Below, in pieces: positions 23,059 to 33,449 of a DNA stretch of 64,000 nt. The notes beneath the pieces were generated by a model, which had not been told where the DNA came from, ran no database searches, and worked only from the letters and a program-made list of their open reading frames with translations. A program made the position numbers and the translations under genes. Origin of the DNA: Ornithodoros turicata (lineage: Eukaryota > Arthropoda > Arachnida > Ixodida > Argasidae); contig NC_088201.1 of NCBI RefSeq assembly GCF_037126465.1, positions 233,687,406 to 233,751,405 on the forward strand, given 5' to 3'. How positions within the stretch are numbered: the stretch's first letter is position 1; each line of letters starts with the position of its first letter.

Positions 23059-23912
23059 CGTACGCGAAAGCTTGTTCTTTTAGTAAAATACATTAATTCA
23101 ATGTTTCAATCTCTTTAAATGCTTATCTTATAGATCTTAATGAAAACACTGCGAAGGCAGTAGACCTATAGCAACTGTATGTAAACCCTATCGAGTTTCG
23201 TTCGGTACGCTTCCATGTTTGGCTATATACTGTACTGCTGGAAGTGTACGGATTGCCATGTATGATTTGCATATTGAACGCAGGTAATTATCAGAGTTTT
23301 TTTTTTTCTTACTCAAAACAAGTCTAGATGACGGGGTCGCGTGCCTCGACGAACGTTTCAGGAAGCACACTTTCTTACGCGCCCTTGCTTTGTTTTCTTT
23401 TTTCTTTTATCTCCTTCTAAATATATCAAGTGGAGAGATACGTGAAATGTGTGCATTTCCCTAAGCCTCACCACACCATTTCTCGCGCACTATACTGGCT
23501 CCAATTCTTATCACTACTGATCACAATCTCAATTATCTCTCGCTAGCATTCTTCTTTGTTTTTCTTTTTCCGTCGCGCTTTCTTTTTTAAGCTCTTCGCT
23601 TCATTTATATGTTTCCTTCTATAGCTCGAGGTGTCGCCTTAAAAGAGTTATCGTCCACGGCTTTGGCATGCGTAAAAAGGCGAGGCTCACTTAAAAAGTG
23701 GGGCGTGCCACTCTTCAGACGTGTTTTAAGATGCACAGCCGATAAAAGAGTATCCTTTCCGAAAAAAAAATATAAGCCGCGGGAGTGTACGATGAAAAGA
23801 ACTACACTGGAAAATCACTTTCCCTGTCTCTAACACGTATCGCATGATTTGTTGATGTCTCTCCTGGAAGGTCACGGCGCGTCGCAATCGCTGCCGGCAC
23901 CGACGACAACTC
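23059..23912. other. PLE end followed by dispersed repeat; no gene
   Basis: Begins with a PLE-end motif (GCGAAAGCTTGTTC). 23571-23700 is homologous to the sequence on either side of the TTAA element at 30539-31360 and represents the unoccupied target site (CTTCATTTATATGTTTCCTT). Confidence 0.55.
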
Positions 23913-24111
23913 CCCAAGCAGCACAATGTACTGAAAGTCGAGTGCAATAGGGGTGGACGGTATCTGTCTTATCAATGTTCCTTAGTTTCAGGAGTTTGTT
24001 CAAGGCCTTCCACTTACCCGTCCACCCCTATTGCACTCGACTTTCAGTACACTGTGCTGCTTGGGAGGCCACCCCCATTGCACTCGACTTTCAGTACATT
24101 GTGCTGCTTTG
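23913..24111. mobile_element. Fold-back repeat CCCAAGCAGCACAATGTACT, copy 1 plus extra arm
   Basis: The left arm (CAAGCAGCACAATGTACTG, AAAGTCGAGTGCAATAGGGG) is mirrored at about 24015-24065, and a third, degenerate arm follows to 24111. The sister copy at 24688-24840 has two arms. Confidence 0.8.
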
Positions 24112-24506
24112 GATCGTGTCTCCCCTTTTCGACGTTCTTTACTTGAACGAAACGGATTTGTTCCTACGAATGACCCCGACTTTGAATTTGCATTGACTAC
24201 GTCTGAGTAATATCTGCCCTTACCTCAAGTTTCGCCATCGGTGGTTTCTTACAGTGTGTCCGTCACCTGACCTCAATGCAGTCCTGTACGCGGTAACTAA
24301 GTCACAGATAACTTACAACTATTACTAGTTACTTCTGCAGTAATAACAATTACTTTTCCTCAAAAGTAACTCGTTACTGCGAATAAGTTACTAAGATGTC
24401 GCAATATTTGTCACGTCATCAGCCTGGCGTCGTTTTGTCTCGGCGTTTAGTGCCTTGGAAACTCACGATCACAATCATGTGATAAGACGTGAGTTCGGGC
24501 CCTGCT
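24112..24506. other. Non-coding; GTAAC-rich MITE debris
   Basis: 24285-24395 carries CAGTCCTGTACGCGGTAAC and many GTTACT/AGTAAC words resembling the hAT-type GTAAT MITEs, but without a clear second end. Confidence 0.45.
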
Positions 24507-25200
24507 TAGAGATGCGAAGCCCCGAAAAACCCCCCTGAAATTTTGAAAAAAAAAACAACAACAAAAAACAGATGTTTGCGGGTTTATTCTTCGTCTCCAG
24601 AAAAATTGCCAAAAACTTCCAGGCGACAAAATTCAAAAATGTAAACTTTCATGCCTTCGATGCGTTCCAACCCGCCAACAGTGCCTTCCCAAGCAGCACA
24701 ATGTACTGAAAGTCGAGTGCAATAGGGGTGGACGGTATGTTTCTTATCAATGTTCTTTAGTTTCACGAGTGTGTTCAAGGCCTTCCACCTACCCGTCCAC
24801 CCCTATTGCACTCGTCCTTCAGTACATTGTGCTGCCTGGGTTGGGTGACTCTAATCCGCCAACAACCACCAACTTAGAGCTCCGTCTGGCTGCTCCAAGC
24901 GATCGCCATCGCGTTCACATAATGTCGGAGTTCTGGTCGGAGTGGACGGGTTGTTCAAATTACCTATCGTTGAGTAGACAACAGTCTCATGGGATGCATC
25001 TGCTCTGCATTGATGCCTAGAGGGTGAACACTACTAAAGTTTCTAGCCCATTGTAGGCTGTGGCTTGGCCGGCAATGCTTCGACTCAGCAGTAACCGCGT
25101 TTGTTTCCATTTTTTTCCAATTTTTCAAAAAAAAAACACACGAAGAAAAACGTTTTTTTCTTTCGAGCGATTCAAAATTTCAGGAAATTTTACATCTCTA
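24507..25200. mobile_element. hAT-type element TAGAGATGC, copy 2
   Basis: TAGAGATGCGAAGCCCC to TACATCTCTA, flanked by GCCCTGCT at 24499-24506 and 25201-25208 (exact 8-bp duplication). Shares its length with 21770-22402 but contains the fold-back insertion at 24688-24840. No transposase. Confidence 0.93.
24688..24840. mobile_element. Fold-back repeat nested in the hAT copy
   Basis: Inverted arms of about 49 bases (CCCAAGCAGCACAATG and complement) around a short loop. The sister hAT copy reads straight through this point (CAGTGCCTTAGGTGCC near 22051-22066), which proves an insertion. Confidence 0.88.
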
Positions 25201-25202
25201 GC

Positions 25203-25395
25203 CCTGCTACGAACTCACGTGAAGCTCGACATGGTGTATCGTTGAGCTCGATTATGCCGCATATAAGTGCACTCGCCGGATAACATCACACTTGTAAACA
25301 GAGGAGGTGCGATGTTATCCGGTGAGTGCGCTAACATCCGGCATGATCGAGCTCACCGATAGGCCATGTCGACCTTCACGTGAGTTCGTAGCATG
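25203..25395. repeat. Fold-back repeat GCTACGAACTCACGTGAAG
   Basis: GCTACGAACTCACGTGAAG at the left mirrors CTTCACGTGAGTTCGTAGC at the right. Arms of about 85 bases, including CGGATAACATC / GATGTTATCCG near the loop. Confidence 0.85.
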
Positions 25396-26227
25396 GCTCC
25401 AACTCACACCTTACCAGATGATTGTGATCGTGAGTTTCGAGGGCCCGATACGCCAAGCTGTGAGGTGAGGACATCATCACTCTCATATACCGCCGTGAGG
25501 ATGCCAGCTTCTGCTTCTGGTCGCGTCATTACATTTACATTACCGTACTGCCCCTTTCGCGTTGGCTTGTGTCGTATCTGATGATTGTATCTAGGGTTGC
25601 TACCTGCTCATATCTTGTTTGGGCGCGCATGTTGTTCCTGATAATAATTGTCAAGGGCGCTGTTGCGTCATTGCTCCCGCTCTGAGTCAATACAAGAAGG
25701 CCCCGACCGGAAGACATTCCTTCTTCTGGTTCTCGGCGCTACCAGTTCAGGTTGCAGTGCCTGTCATGTCTCGTTCTTAATGCCCTAGCGACTATGACAG
25801 CTTGATGGTTTTCTTCATTCTTCTTAATTAATTTTCTCATTTTTTTCTTTTTTATCTTCGTTTTGTGGGGTTAAATAGCACGCTTTTTTAGCTGCGTTAT
25901 ACGTACAGGCTCGTAGTTAATTAAGATATGTAGCTGCTTATGTGTCCCATAACCATGGTTTTATTAGTTTTCATGATGAACAGTGCTGAACAAACGATTG
26001 CGGAACACGTTCCGGCGCATTCCTTCCTCAGAGTGACATGCTAGAAGCGTAGGGGATCGTACGGAGTTACAGACATGTGCCTAGGTAACCCAGTCACCCG
26101 TTTGCAAGCCCGTACGTGGTACCCATTCACTACAAGCGTGTCATTCTCAGAAAGGGATGCACGGGAGTGTTTTCCATAAACTTTTGTCCTGCACTGTAGG
26201 TTTGTCTACTGTTTGTCCACTTCACTG
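25396..26227. other. Non-coding; possible MITE remnant
   Basis: 25990-26200 contains GCGGAACACGTTCCG and CCATAAACTTTTGTCCTGCA, degenerate versions of the ends of the element at 16483-16802. No gene supported. Confidence 0.4.
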
Positions 26228-26345
26228 TGTACCTGAGGAAGCGTGGACCTCCACACGAAAGCTTAGTACAAATTAAACTTAAACAAAAATCTTCAGTGTC
26301 GGTTTCTGTATTTTGTTTATGTGATCTACAGGACTTGACTCCCCT
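26228..26345 (+). mobile_element. PLE end with intact hammerhead-like core
   Basis: CTGAGGA (26233-26239), stem-loop GTGGA-CC-TCCAC, then GAAA (26257-26260), followed by GCTTAGTACAAATTAAAC. The required C-U-G-A-N-G-A and G-A-A-A boxes are both intact. Known PLE ends carry such minimal hammerhead ribozymes; activity here is inferred from motif only. Confidence 0.65.
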
Positions 26346-26909
26346 CTTCGTATACGCTTCAGTATTCTGTATCCTGCACTGTATTGAGACAAAAAAATCT
26401 AGAAAATCCTTCAAAAATTCTAGAACTATAGGAAACACAGGAGTAGCCGTTTCCAACAGATGCGCGTGGGATCCCCTCTGGAGGTCGCTCGAGTGAAAAA
26501 AAAAAAAAAAAAACGCCATTACTTCCTGTCCACCACGTGGCTTTCTTTTCAGTTTCGGTTTACTTTGCGTCTGTAACCGCGTAATTAATTATAGGCCACC
26601 TTTTTTATACGCGTATGATTCTATGTTGACCTCCGGAAAACACCAGATTCACCTGTATCTATGCCCACATCCCTTTCGATCGATGGAGGCGGCCATGTTA
26701 TTCGGGTCACGTGTCCGATCACATGATAGATATGATTATATCACAATCCTATACGCGCCGTCTGCGAGCGGTGACTTACGCCGGCTTTCCGTAGAAAAGC
26801 TTGCAACGGACGCTCTGTTTACTTCCGTTCCTCCAATGGCCTGTAGGGGGGAGGGGGGGAGGGGGTAACGTTGGGTAGACGAGCAATGGAGGTAGAGAGA
26901 GGTATTTAA
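26346..26909. other. Non-coding; A-run and short repeats
   Basis: Poly(A) at about 26496-26513; G-rich run near 26847-26866. No gene or terminal repeat recognised before the hAT-like element. Confidence 0.4.
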
Positions 26910-26989
26910 CAGAGATGGCCAGGAGTTAACTACATGTGGTTAAACTACTAGTTAAACTACCTGATTGTAGTGGAACACTAGTTATCAAC

Positions 26990-27231
26990 TACACTCTTAA
27001 AAATGAACTTCACCACAGAGCACGCTCCTAGCCAACCATCACCCCGAATGACAACGTTCTCGCTCTAGATTTGTTCAAAACCGGAGGAGGAGCCTATTTT
27101 GTGCCCATTATGCACGGCACAAAATAGGCTCCTCCTCCCGTTTTCAACAAATCAGGGGCGAGAACGTTGTCATTCGGGATGATGGTTGGCTAGGAGCGTG
27201 CCATGTGGTGAAGTTCATTTTTGAGAGTGTA
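26990..27231. mobile_element. Palindromic TA-MITE, copy 1
   Basis: TA-CACTCTTAAAAATGAACTTC to a mirrored GTTCATTTTTGAGAGTG-TA. Nearly the whole 242 bp is one palindrome with its axis near the GCACGGC centre. TA duplication suggests Tc1-mariner-type mobilisation. It occupies the exact centre of a larger palindrome of host sequence (26931-27289). Confidence 0.9.
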
Positions 27232-27292
27232 GTTGATAACTAGTGTTCCACTACAATCAGGTAGTTTAACTAGTAGTTCAACTACATGTGGT

Positions 27293-27445
27293 GAAGACAT
27301 ATGTCGGCACAGTTCCCTTAGAAGTCGGCCCAGGACGCATATTCCCCCAGGGCGTCAGTCGTGACGTTGCCCACCTACGTGAGGCCGACAACGGCAAGCC
27401 CTATCGCCATCACCACCACCACCACCATTTCTAAGAGTGTACTTG
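27293..27445 (+). mobile_element. SINE tail inserted in a MITE end
   Basis: ACATATGTCGGCACAGTTCC through GGCCGACAACGGCAAGCCC and (CAC)n is the 3' part of the SINE at 38609-38852. It lies between GTGGTGAAG and ATTTCTAAGAGTGTA, which together are the right end of the palindromic TA-MITE. Confidence 0.75.
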
Positions 27446-27896
27446 CAGAAATGTAGTGGCAACTACTAGTTAAACTACTATTTTAAGTAGTTAACTAAAG
27501 TAGTTAGGTTACTGAAAGCGCCAACTACTTCCGATTTTGCCGCAAGCTTTACGGCACGATTGTGCTTCCGACTCTTACCTTGAGCTAGTTGTTTGATGAG
27601 AACGGAGGTGCAGATCAATTGAGTCGTGCATGTGTACTAAATCTTCACTTTTGATGCTTGTCTAGTGAAGCCTGATTTGCTGCGAAATAATTTTGCAACC
27701 TAGTTTATCGCGTAGGCACAGAAAGAATCTCGCCGCAAGCTTTGTATTTGACGATCGTAGCAATGGCTTCAGCCAAAGTTTATCATTGCTTGTGATTCAT
27801 ATTTAGGTGCCCAAGAACACTGCAAGGGATTGTTGTTGATTGACAACGTCAAGTAGTTATAGATGTAGTTAAACTACATTGCAGTAGCTAAAGAAG

Positions 27897-28138
27897 TACA
27901 CTCTTAAAAATGAACTTCACCACATAGCACGCTCCTAGCCAACCATCGTCCCGAATGACAACGTTCTCGCCTCTGATTTGTGGAAAACGGGAGGAGGAGC
28001 CTATTTTGTGCCGTGCATAATGCGCACAAAATAGGCTCCTCCTCCCATTTTCCACAAATCAGGGGCGAGAACGTTGTCATTCGGGATGATGGTTGGCTAG
28101 GAGCGTGCTATGTGGTGAAGTCCATTTCTAAGAGTGTA
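27897..28138. mobile_element. Palindromic TA-MITE, copy 2
   Basis: TA-CACTCTTAAAAATGAACTTC to TCCATTTCTAAGAGTG-TA, with the same internal words as 26990-27231 (GGAGGAGGAGCCTATTTTGTG and complement). Unlike copy 1 the flanking host sequence is not palindromic. Confidence 0.9.
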
Positions 28139-28249
28139 GTTCTAACTACGCCACTGAAAAGTAGTTGAACTACTAGTTAAACTACTCAATCGCAAAGTAG
28201 GTAGTAGTTATAGTTGAACTACTGTAGAAGTAGTTAGCGGCCATCACTG

Positions 28250-29555
28250 GTATTTAATAATCATTCTATAATTAATCGCATAAAAAGTTGCTCGGCGAAA
28301 TGCTACTGATTTGATTTTTCGCGTCTTTTCTGATGTCTCTCTTTCTTTTTTTTTCTTTTTTTGTGCAACGTGATGTATTTCAGATAGATAAACGAGTAAA
28401 AAGGGAAGGGGGGTCCATCCGTGGGGGCGATATATTCATTGGAAGGCAAAAAAAGGAAAAAGAAAGAATGGGAAGGTCAGCCAAACGGTGTGTCGGCTTG
28501 CTATTCCGCACGTAATTAATCGGAAAATAAACAAAAAAAAGAACAGTGATATAGTTATAGTTGAGCAGAGGGAGAGAGAGAAAAAGGGTAGTAATGCCAT
28601 GAAGTCATGCAATTAATGAGGGCAAACGCTTTCTTCTGTTGGCTAATTTTTTAGTTCAATTAGGCAAATTAACTGAATTAATGTCGGCCATGTGTGCGAA
28701 CTACCAAAAAGTGTGGCCAAAAAAACCTAGCAGGATTAAATGATGTTGACCACATGCATACCGGAGTTGACCGGAGCATACCTTTTTAATCGGAGTTCTT
28801 TGACACGGTTAAGAAACACCCTGCATGTAGAACAACACGTAGAACGAAAATAAATAAAATACTAAAAAATAATGGTTATGTGTTGTTATGCATGATGTTT
28901 ATTCCATACTAGCAGCGGCCGATGATGAATGGACCTTTTCCGACAACGCGAATGCGCATGCCCAGCCCCTGTGTCCGTCACCTTTGAGCGGAAAACATCG
29001 CTATGGACCCACCTGCGGGCGACTGTCTAGTTCATTGTGGGGAGATAATCGGTTTCAAGGTTACGCGGGCGGTTGAGGTCTGGTAATGAGTACAATGCGC
29101 TTTCACTCTTTCCACATTCTTCTTCCAATCTTCTCTTGCTTATACTTTCCCACGCAACGTACCAGTCCGAAAAGTGTCACCATTACTGGGGGGAAAGACA
29201 CGACGTTCGACATTCCGTCGCCAGGGGCGACACGAATATGGAAATGGTCCATTCCAGCTACTGGGCGTTAAACACTAAAAAAAAGGGGGGAAGAAACATA
29301 CAGAATGACCTCATCACGTAGCTCGAAACCGAATTCGTGCTAAATAAAAAAAAAAAAGAATGCGATAACAAACGTGCGAAAAGAGAGCGGGTATTTCGAG
29401 AACCAGTTATTTTTCTCTATTTATTTTGAGCTCTATACAAAGGAGATGCATGCGTCAGGAAGCACAGCGACCGACCGCTTGTCATGGGACGTTTGTACGT
29501 CGAAGAAGAGACGTGACTAGGTTTCCTAATGCGCAAAGAAGCGGATATGTCCCGC
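28250..29555. other. Non-coding; third copy of GTCAGCC-core repeat
   Basis: 28421-28507 holds the third copy of the repeat seen at 2593 and 3795 (core 28474-28507). The remainder has several A-runs and short frames with no recognisable content. Confidence 0.5.
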
Positions 29556-29610
29556 CGTGAGGAGGAGGAGGAGGAGGAGGAGGAGAAACATGCCGCCTAA
29601 TCAGGCAGGC
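29556..29610. repeat. (GAG)n microsatellite and target-site flank
   Basis: GAGGAGGAGGAGGAG at about 29560-29584, matched by a (CTC)n run at about 30128-30150 on the far side of the hAT element; CCCGCCGTG occurs next to both. Confidence 0.7.
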
Positions 29611-30092
29611 CAGGTCCCCCAAACTCACCTCGGAAAAGCGTGCAACGAAGAAGGCCGCCACTAGATACCCCACTGTTGCCGTTCCGGATCACTTCAGCGC
29701 GCTAAGTTTAGCGGCAAAATGTTTTTTGTTGTTTCTGCGAATAAATCTAGTCTTTATATGTCCAAATAAAACGCGTATAACAACTTTGTGTGTCGTGTTT
29801 CACTTTTTTGGTCCCGTTTTTAAACGTGTTGAGCGATTGGAAGGATCTAGTGCACGGCTGCGTGCATCACATAGCGTACCTGTCGTACCAGGCGCCGCAG
29901 GCGCTGCAGTCGTCCATTTCCCCTTCGGTGACTTGGCCTGGCTTGGATTGTGCTTCAACTGGATCTTTAGCGCACTACAATCAAACGCAAGCCAACGTCT
30001 GGTAACAATGGGGTATCGAAGGGCGGCCTCCGGCATTGCACGCATCGGGATAGGAACAAATACATGGGAAAATGGCGACCTTGGGGGACCTG
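29611..30092 (+). mobile_element. hAT-type MITE CAGGTCCCCCAA, copy 1
   Basis: CAGGTCCCCCAA to TTGGGGGACCTG, flanked by AGGCAGGC at 29603-29610 and 30093-30100 (exact 8 bp). Subterminal repeats GGCCGCC-TAGATACCCCA also mirror each other. Sister copies at 35131-35608 and 61085-61574 are each flanked by their own exact or near-exact 8-bp duplications. Open frames across it are coincidental. Confidence 0.95.
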
Positions 30093-30100
30093 AGGCAGGC

Positions 30101-30538
30101 AGACCTCTCGGGTTCCTCCCAACGACACTCCTCCTCCTCCTCCTCCTCCGTCCCGCCGTGTATAGCCCTGCTGACACGGCTTTAGAAATACGGTGAAAGA
30201 GGCAGTCAAGCAGAGGTAGTTTAAAGCTCAGGGAAGGAACAATTTAGGGGGTGGGGGTAACAATCATCTTGGAGACGATGCGACGCCTCATTTTGGTAAA
30301 GGAGTAAAAAATAAAATAAAAAAAACGACGGCAAACGCAACGGCAAATGAATGGCAATACACAAGACCCCACCAAGGCTCTGCCCTCAAAGCTCAGAAAG
30401 AAATTCAAGCAACGCGAACCCGAACCGAACTCGTATGTTATTTTTTTTTTAGGATTGACACCCTGATCACAATCGGAATAATCTGTTACCGCTTTTCTTT
30501 ATCTATCGCGCTTTCCTTTTTTAGGCTCTTAGATTCAT
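30101..30538. other. Non-coding; microsatellite and repeat flank
   Basis: (CTC)n at about 30128-30150. 30455-30538 is the left flank of the TTAA element and is homologous to 23520-23595. Confidence 0.5.
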
Positions 30539-31360
30539 TTAAAGGTACTGTAAAGCAGCACCGATCAAATGTCATTTAGTGTGGCTATTCGATAGTCCAA
30601 GCACCAGGACAAAAACTGCGCAAGTTTCATTCCAATCGACGGTGCAATTAATTAGAAAATTAGAATTAAAGATTACGGGCAACACTGTACCAGGTATTCG
30701 AAATGAATCCGTACTCCTGCCACATACGGCGGCAACCACATTGCATGCGTATAACACTGGGCCCGACATAACAATCCACCGCAATCCACCATAAAATCCG
30801 CCCCTGCAATCCACACAACGATCCACATCTGAGGATAAACGGATAAGCGAACTGAAATTAAATGCTGAGCCGTTGAAAAAAATGTGTCAGACGTTCAAGA
30901 AGCCAGACAGCGTCGGGACTTGTTTGTTCACAGAGGTTCACAGAGAGAATTTGTTCGTTCGAAAGAGGCCGCGAAGAGAAGGAGCTCGCAGGCGCAGCAG
31001 AGAAGTCGGGAGAGCCTCCATCGAACAGCGGCCAGCGCTAGGTAACTTCGCAAAAAACACTGTTAACAGGGGTTTCAGAATGCATAGGTACACAGGGAAA
31101 CTAATAATATGGTTACTAAAATAACGTAGTCTCGATGTAATAGTGCGTAATACCAATTTTCAGTGTTGCCCGCTGTACAGGGGTTTGTTTGACACCAGGC
31201 GTCGCCCCGTTCCACTACGCCACATTTTTCATGGCAAAATTGAAAATATTTATAGCGCGTTGTCGTTCGTATGGTTCCGCATATGGTATTTAGAAGCAAC
31301 AAAGTCTCTAGTCACATCACCAGCACATCATGCTTGTCTACTGCTTTACAGTACCTTTAA
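30539..31360. mobile_element. TTAA-flanked non-autonomous transposon, copy 3
   Basis: TTAA-AGGTACTGTAAAGCAG to CTGCTTTACAGTACCT-TTAA. Host sequence on both sides (TCATTTAA ... TTAATGATTTCCCCTATAGC) is continuous at 23606-23625 (CATTTATATGTTTCCTTC), giving an empty target site. No transposase frame inside. Confidence 0.92.
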
Positions 31361-31655
31361 TGATTTCCCCTATAGCTTAAGGTGCCGTGCTAAACAGTTA
31401 TCGTCCACGATTTTTGCATACATAAAAAGACAAGACATAAAATGACATAAAAATACACGAGGACCCACCGGCGCACTGCGCTCAAAAGTTCTTTTGACAT
31501 TTCTGGACACGATGGGACTTCGATCCTCAGCGTGCGGGGGCTGGTTATTTCATTCCCCACATCACAACTTGCAATGGGGTAGAGTATCGCCCCCTGGCGA
31601 TGAAGGTACCCATTCATCATCTTATAAATAAAGTTATTGTTGTCGTTAATACATA
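31361..31655 (+). mobile_element. LINE 3' end with TTG-type tail
   Basis: 31560-31650 contains CAATGGGGTAGAGTATCGCC and AATAAAGTTATTGTTGTCG. The same signature (CAATGGGGCAGAG, AATAAAGCTGTTGTTGTTG) ends another copy at 32455, and a minus-strand copy enters the window end at 63896. Confidence 0.6.
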
Positions 31656-31774
31656 ATGTTCCTACTAGACTATATTTTCCTTCGTGTCGTCCGCGTTTTT
31701 CGCTCCTGTATTAGTAGGCTCTGTGTATACTTCAGTACACTTTGTGTAGCTAACCAGTCTGTGTCCCCCCTGCG

Positions 31775-32302
31775 CAGACTTGTACGTAACGCGTTACAAG
31801 TAATTGCGTTACTTGTAATCAATTACTTTTTGAATAATTTTTCGAGTAATCAATTATATTTTTGAACAAGTAATTTTTCAAGTAATTCGATTACAATTTT
31901 GAGTAATCAATTACCGAGTAATCAATTACTTTTGAACTAGAGTCTGACTCAAAATAACAATGCTCTTTGACAAATTTCCTGTGTCTTTGTTGGGCTATTC
32001 TACTGTAGTAAGCGGAAAAATATTATTTCTACTTCTCACGCGCGAGTCTTTCGCGCTATTTTAGCTGTCCCAATCACGTGGGAGTTTGTGTGCTTTGTGT
32101 GCTTTGTGTGCTTTCGAAGCACACAGGGGCGGAAATTTTTGCATGAATTCAAAGTAACGATCCGAGTAACGCGTTACTTTTATACTCGTTACTCAATTAC
32201 ATTTTGAGCCGAGCAATTTGTAACGGTAATCAATTACTTTAGCTAGAAGAGTAACGGTAACGGTAATCAATTGTTTTTTTTAGAGTAACGGGCACAAGTC
32301 TG
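31775..32302. mobile_element. hAT-type MITE built of GTAAT words, copy 2
   Basis: CAGACTTGTACGTAACGCG to CGGGCACAAGTCTG, flanked by CCCCTGCG at 31767-31774 and 32303-32310 (exact 8 bp). The interior repeats GTAATCAATTAC words. It sits inside a LINE 3' end (31656-31766 plus 32311-32455). Confidence 0.93.
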
Positions 32303-32460
32303 CCCCTGCGCCGCCGATGGTTGCCATGGATTATCCCCAAACACCTCGCATCATTCCAACATTAGTACACACCTCTGCCATATGAAGATGCACCATCAAC
32401 ACCAGCAATGGGGCAGAGTTCATCATAAATAAAGCTGTTGTTGTTGTTGTCGAGAAACAA
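32303..32460 (+). mobile_element. LINE 3' end with (TTG)n tail, interrupted
   Basis: CACCAGCAATGGGGCAGAG, AATAAAGCTG then TTGTTGTTGTTGTCG. The upstream part continues at 31656-31774 on the other side of the hAT MITE. Confidence 0.65.
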
Positions 32461-33082
32461 ACAAACAAAAACTAGCCCGCGTTGCTATTGCTGTGAACCT
32501 CCAGTTACCGGTATTCCTACGAGTAAATCAAGTGGTCTACACATTATTAGATAGTTCGAATAATTACATCGAATCGGTTAATTTAATCCCGTAGCGAACT
32601 GTAACGGCAGAACATTACATGAAATGTCTTAAGGGGGAAATCACTTCTTCAAAAATATATGTGTGATTTTCGTCCGCACAAAACACGTGAACGTTCTAAA
32701 CTATCATCATAAGATTGGTACTGGCGTGGTCTCTTAGCTTTTCTCTAGTCGATGACTTTTTTTTTTTTTAGAGGACGAGGTTGAACAGTTGATTTTTAAT
32801 AAAAAAAGTTTTGTGCGTCTCGAACATGTGCTGCCATCTCGATAGAGCGTCGCGCACTAAAATGTTTGCGAATTCGAGCTCAATACAAATCAACGGATAG
32901 ACCTGGAATTCTACAAAACGTGTCATTAACGAGGGCAAAGCAAGGAGAACACGACAGTGCTTCTGTTTTGACGATATTTTTACACCGTTTCTGAGCGCTG
33001 TGCGAACAAACGTTCTCGACTGTCCTGCGCAGTAGTGATTCTCTCTTAAGTATCAGTCGCGTGAACCATCGGTAAGGCATGT
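32461..33082. other. Non-coding, nothing recognised
   Basis: AT-rich; T-run near 32758-32769. No domain or terminal repeats. Confidence 0.4.
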
Positions 33083-33293
33083 TTTTTCTGTTTTTTTTTT
33101 CGTTAAATTGCGCGTTAGCGCCGCGAAGCAACTGCGGCTACGAGCGGCGTACAGGCCTGGAGAGATGGAGAGAGGACAGCAGGAAGGAGTGGGGGACAGG
33201 GTTAGTATGCGTCACGGGCCGACTTCAGGGGAACATTGGCGACAATCGTCTGGAAAGTATCGTCGTTGAATCCTCTCAGTTTCCTAATAAAGC
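33083..33293 (-). mobile_element. SINE, 5'-truncated copy
   Basis: Matches the minus-strand SINE at 16945-17232 over GTTAGCGCCGCGAAGCAACT, GATGGAGAGAGGACAGCA and TTAGTATGCGTC, with the A-tail complement at 33087-33101. The tRNA-like head is missing. Confidence 0.7.
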
Positions 33294-33449
33294 CAGGGGT
33301 GGATCTAGGATTTTTCCGGGGGGGGGGGGGGCATCCGCTATGGACAAGTGCCAGGTGCATGCTGGGATTGGTCCATTGAACCCTATGTTCAAGTCTGGAA
33401 TTGAGAGAGTGAGGACATCGGGACCCCCCCTCTCCAAAATCCTCCCCTG
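33294..33449. mobile_element. Small hAT-type MITE CAGGGGTGGATC
   Basis: CAGGGGTGGATCTAGGATTTT to AAAATCCTCCCCTG, flanked by AATAAAGC at 33286-33293 and 33450-33457 (exact 8 bp). Contains a G-run at about 33319-33331 and a C-run near 33424. 156 bp long. Confidence 0.92.

Larger units (their letters stand above)
26910..28249. mobile_element. hAT-type composite element of GTAGTTAAC words
   Basis: CAGAGATGGCC at the left and GGCCATCACTG at the right, flanked by GTATTTAA at 26902-26909 and 28250-28257 (exact 8-bp duplication). The body is full of TAGTTAAACTAC-like palindromic words. It has absorbed two copies of the palindromic TA-MITE (26990-27231, 27897-28138) and a SINE tail (27293-27430). Confidence 0.9.

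Noticed and set aside
29726..30196. 156-codon open frame
   Set aside because: Almost entirely inside a hAT MITE and a (CTC)n microsatellite, which generates the Leu run.
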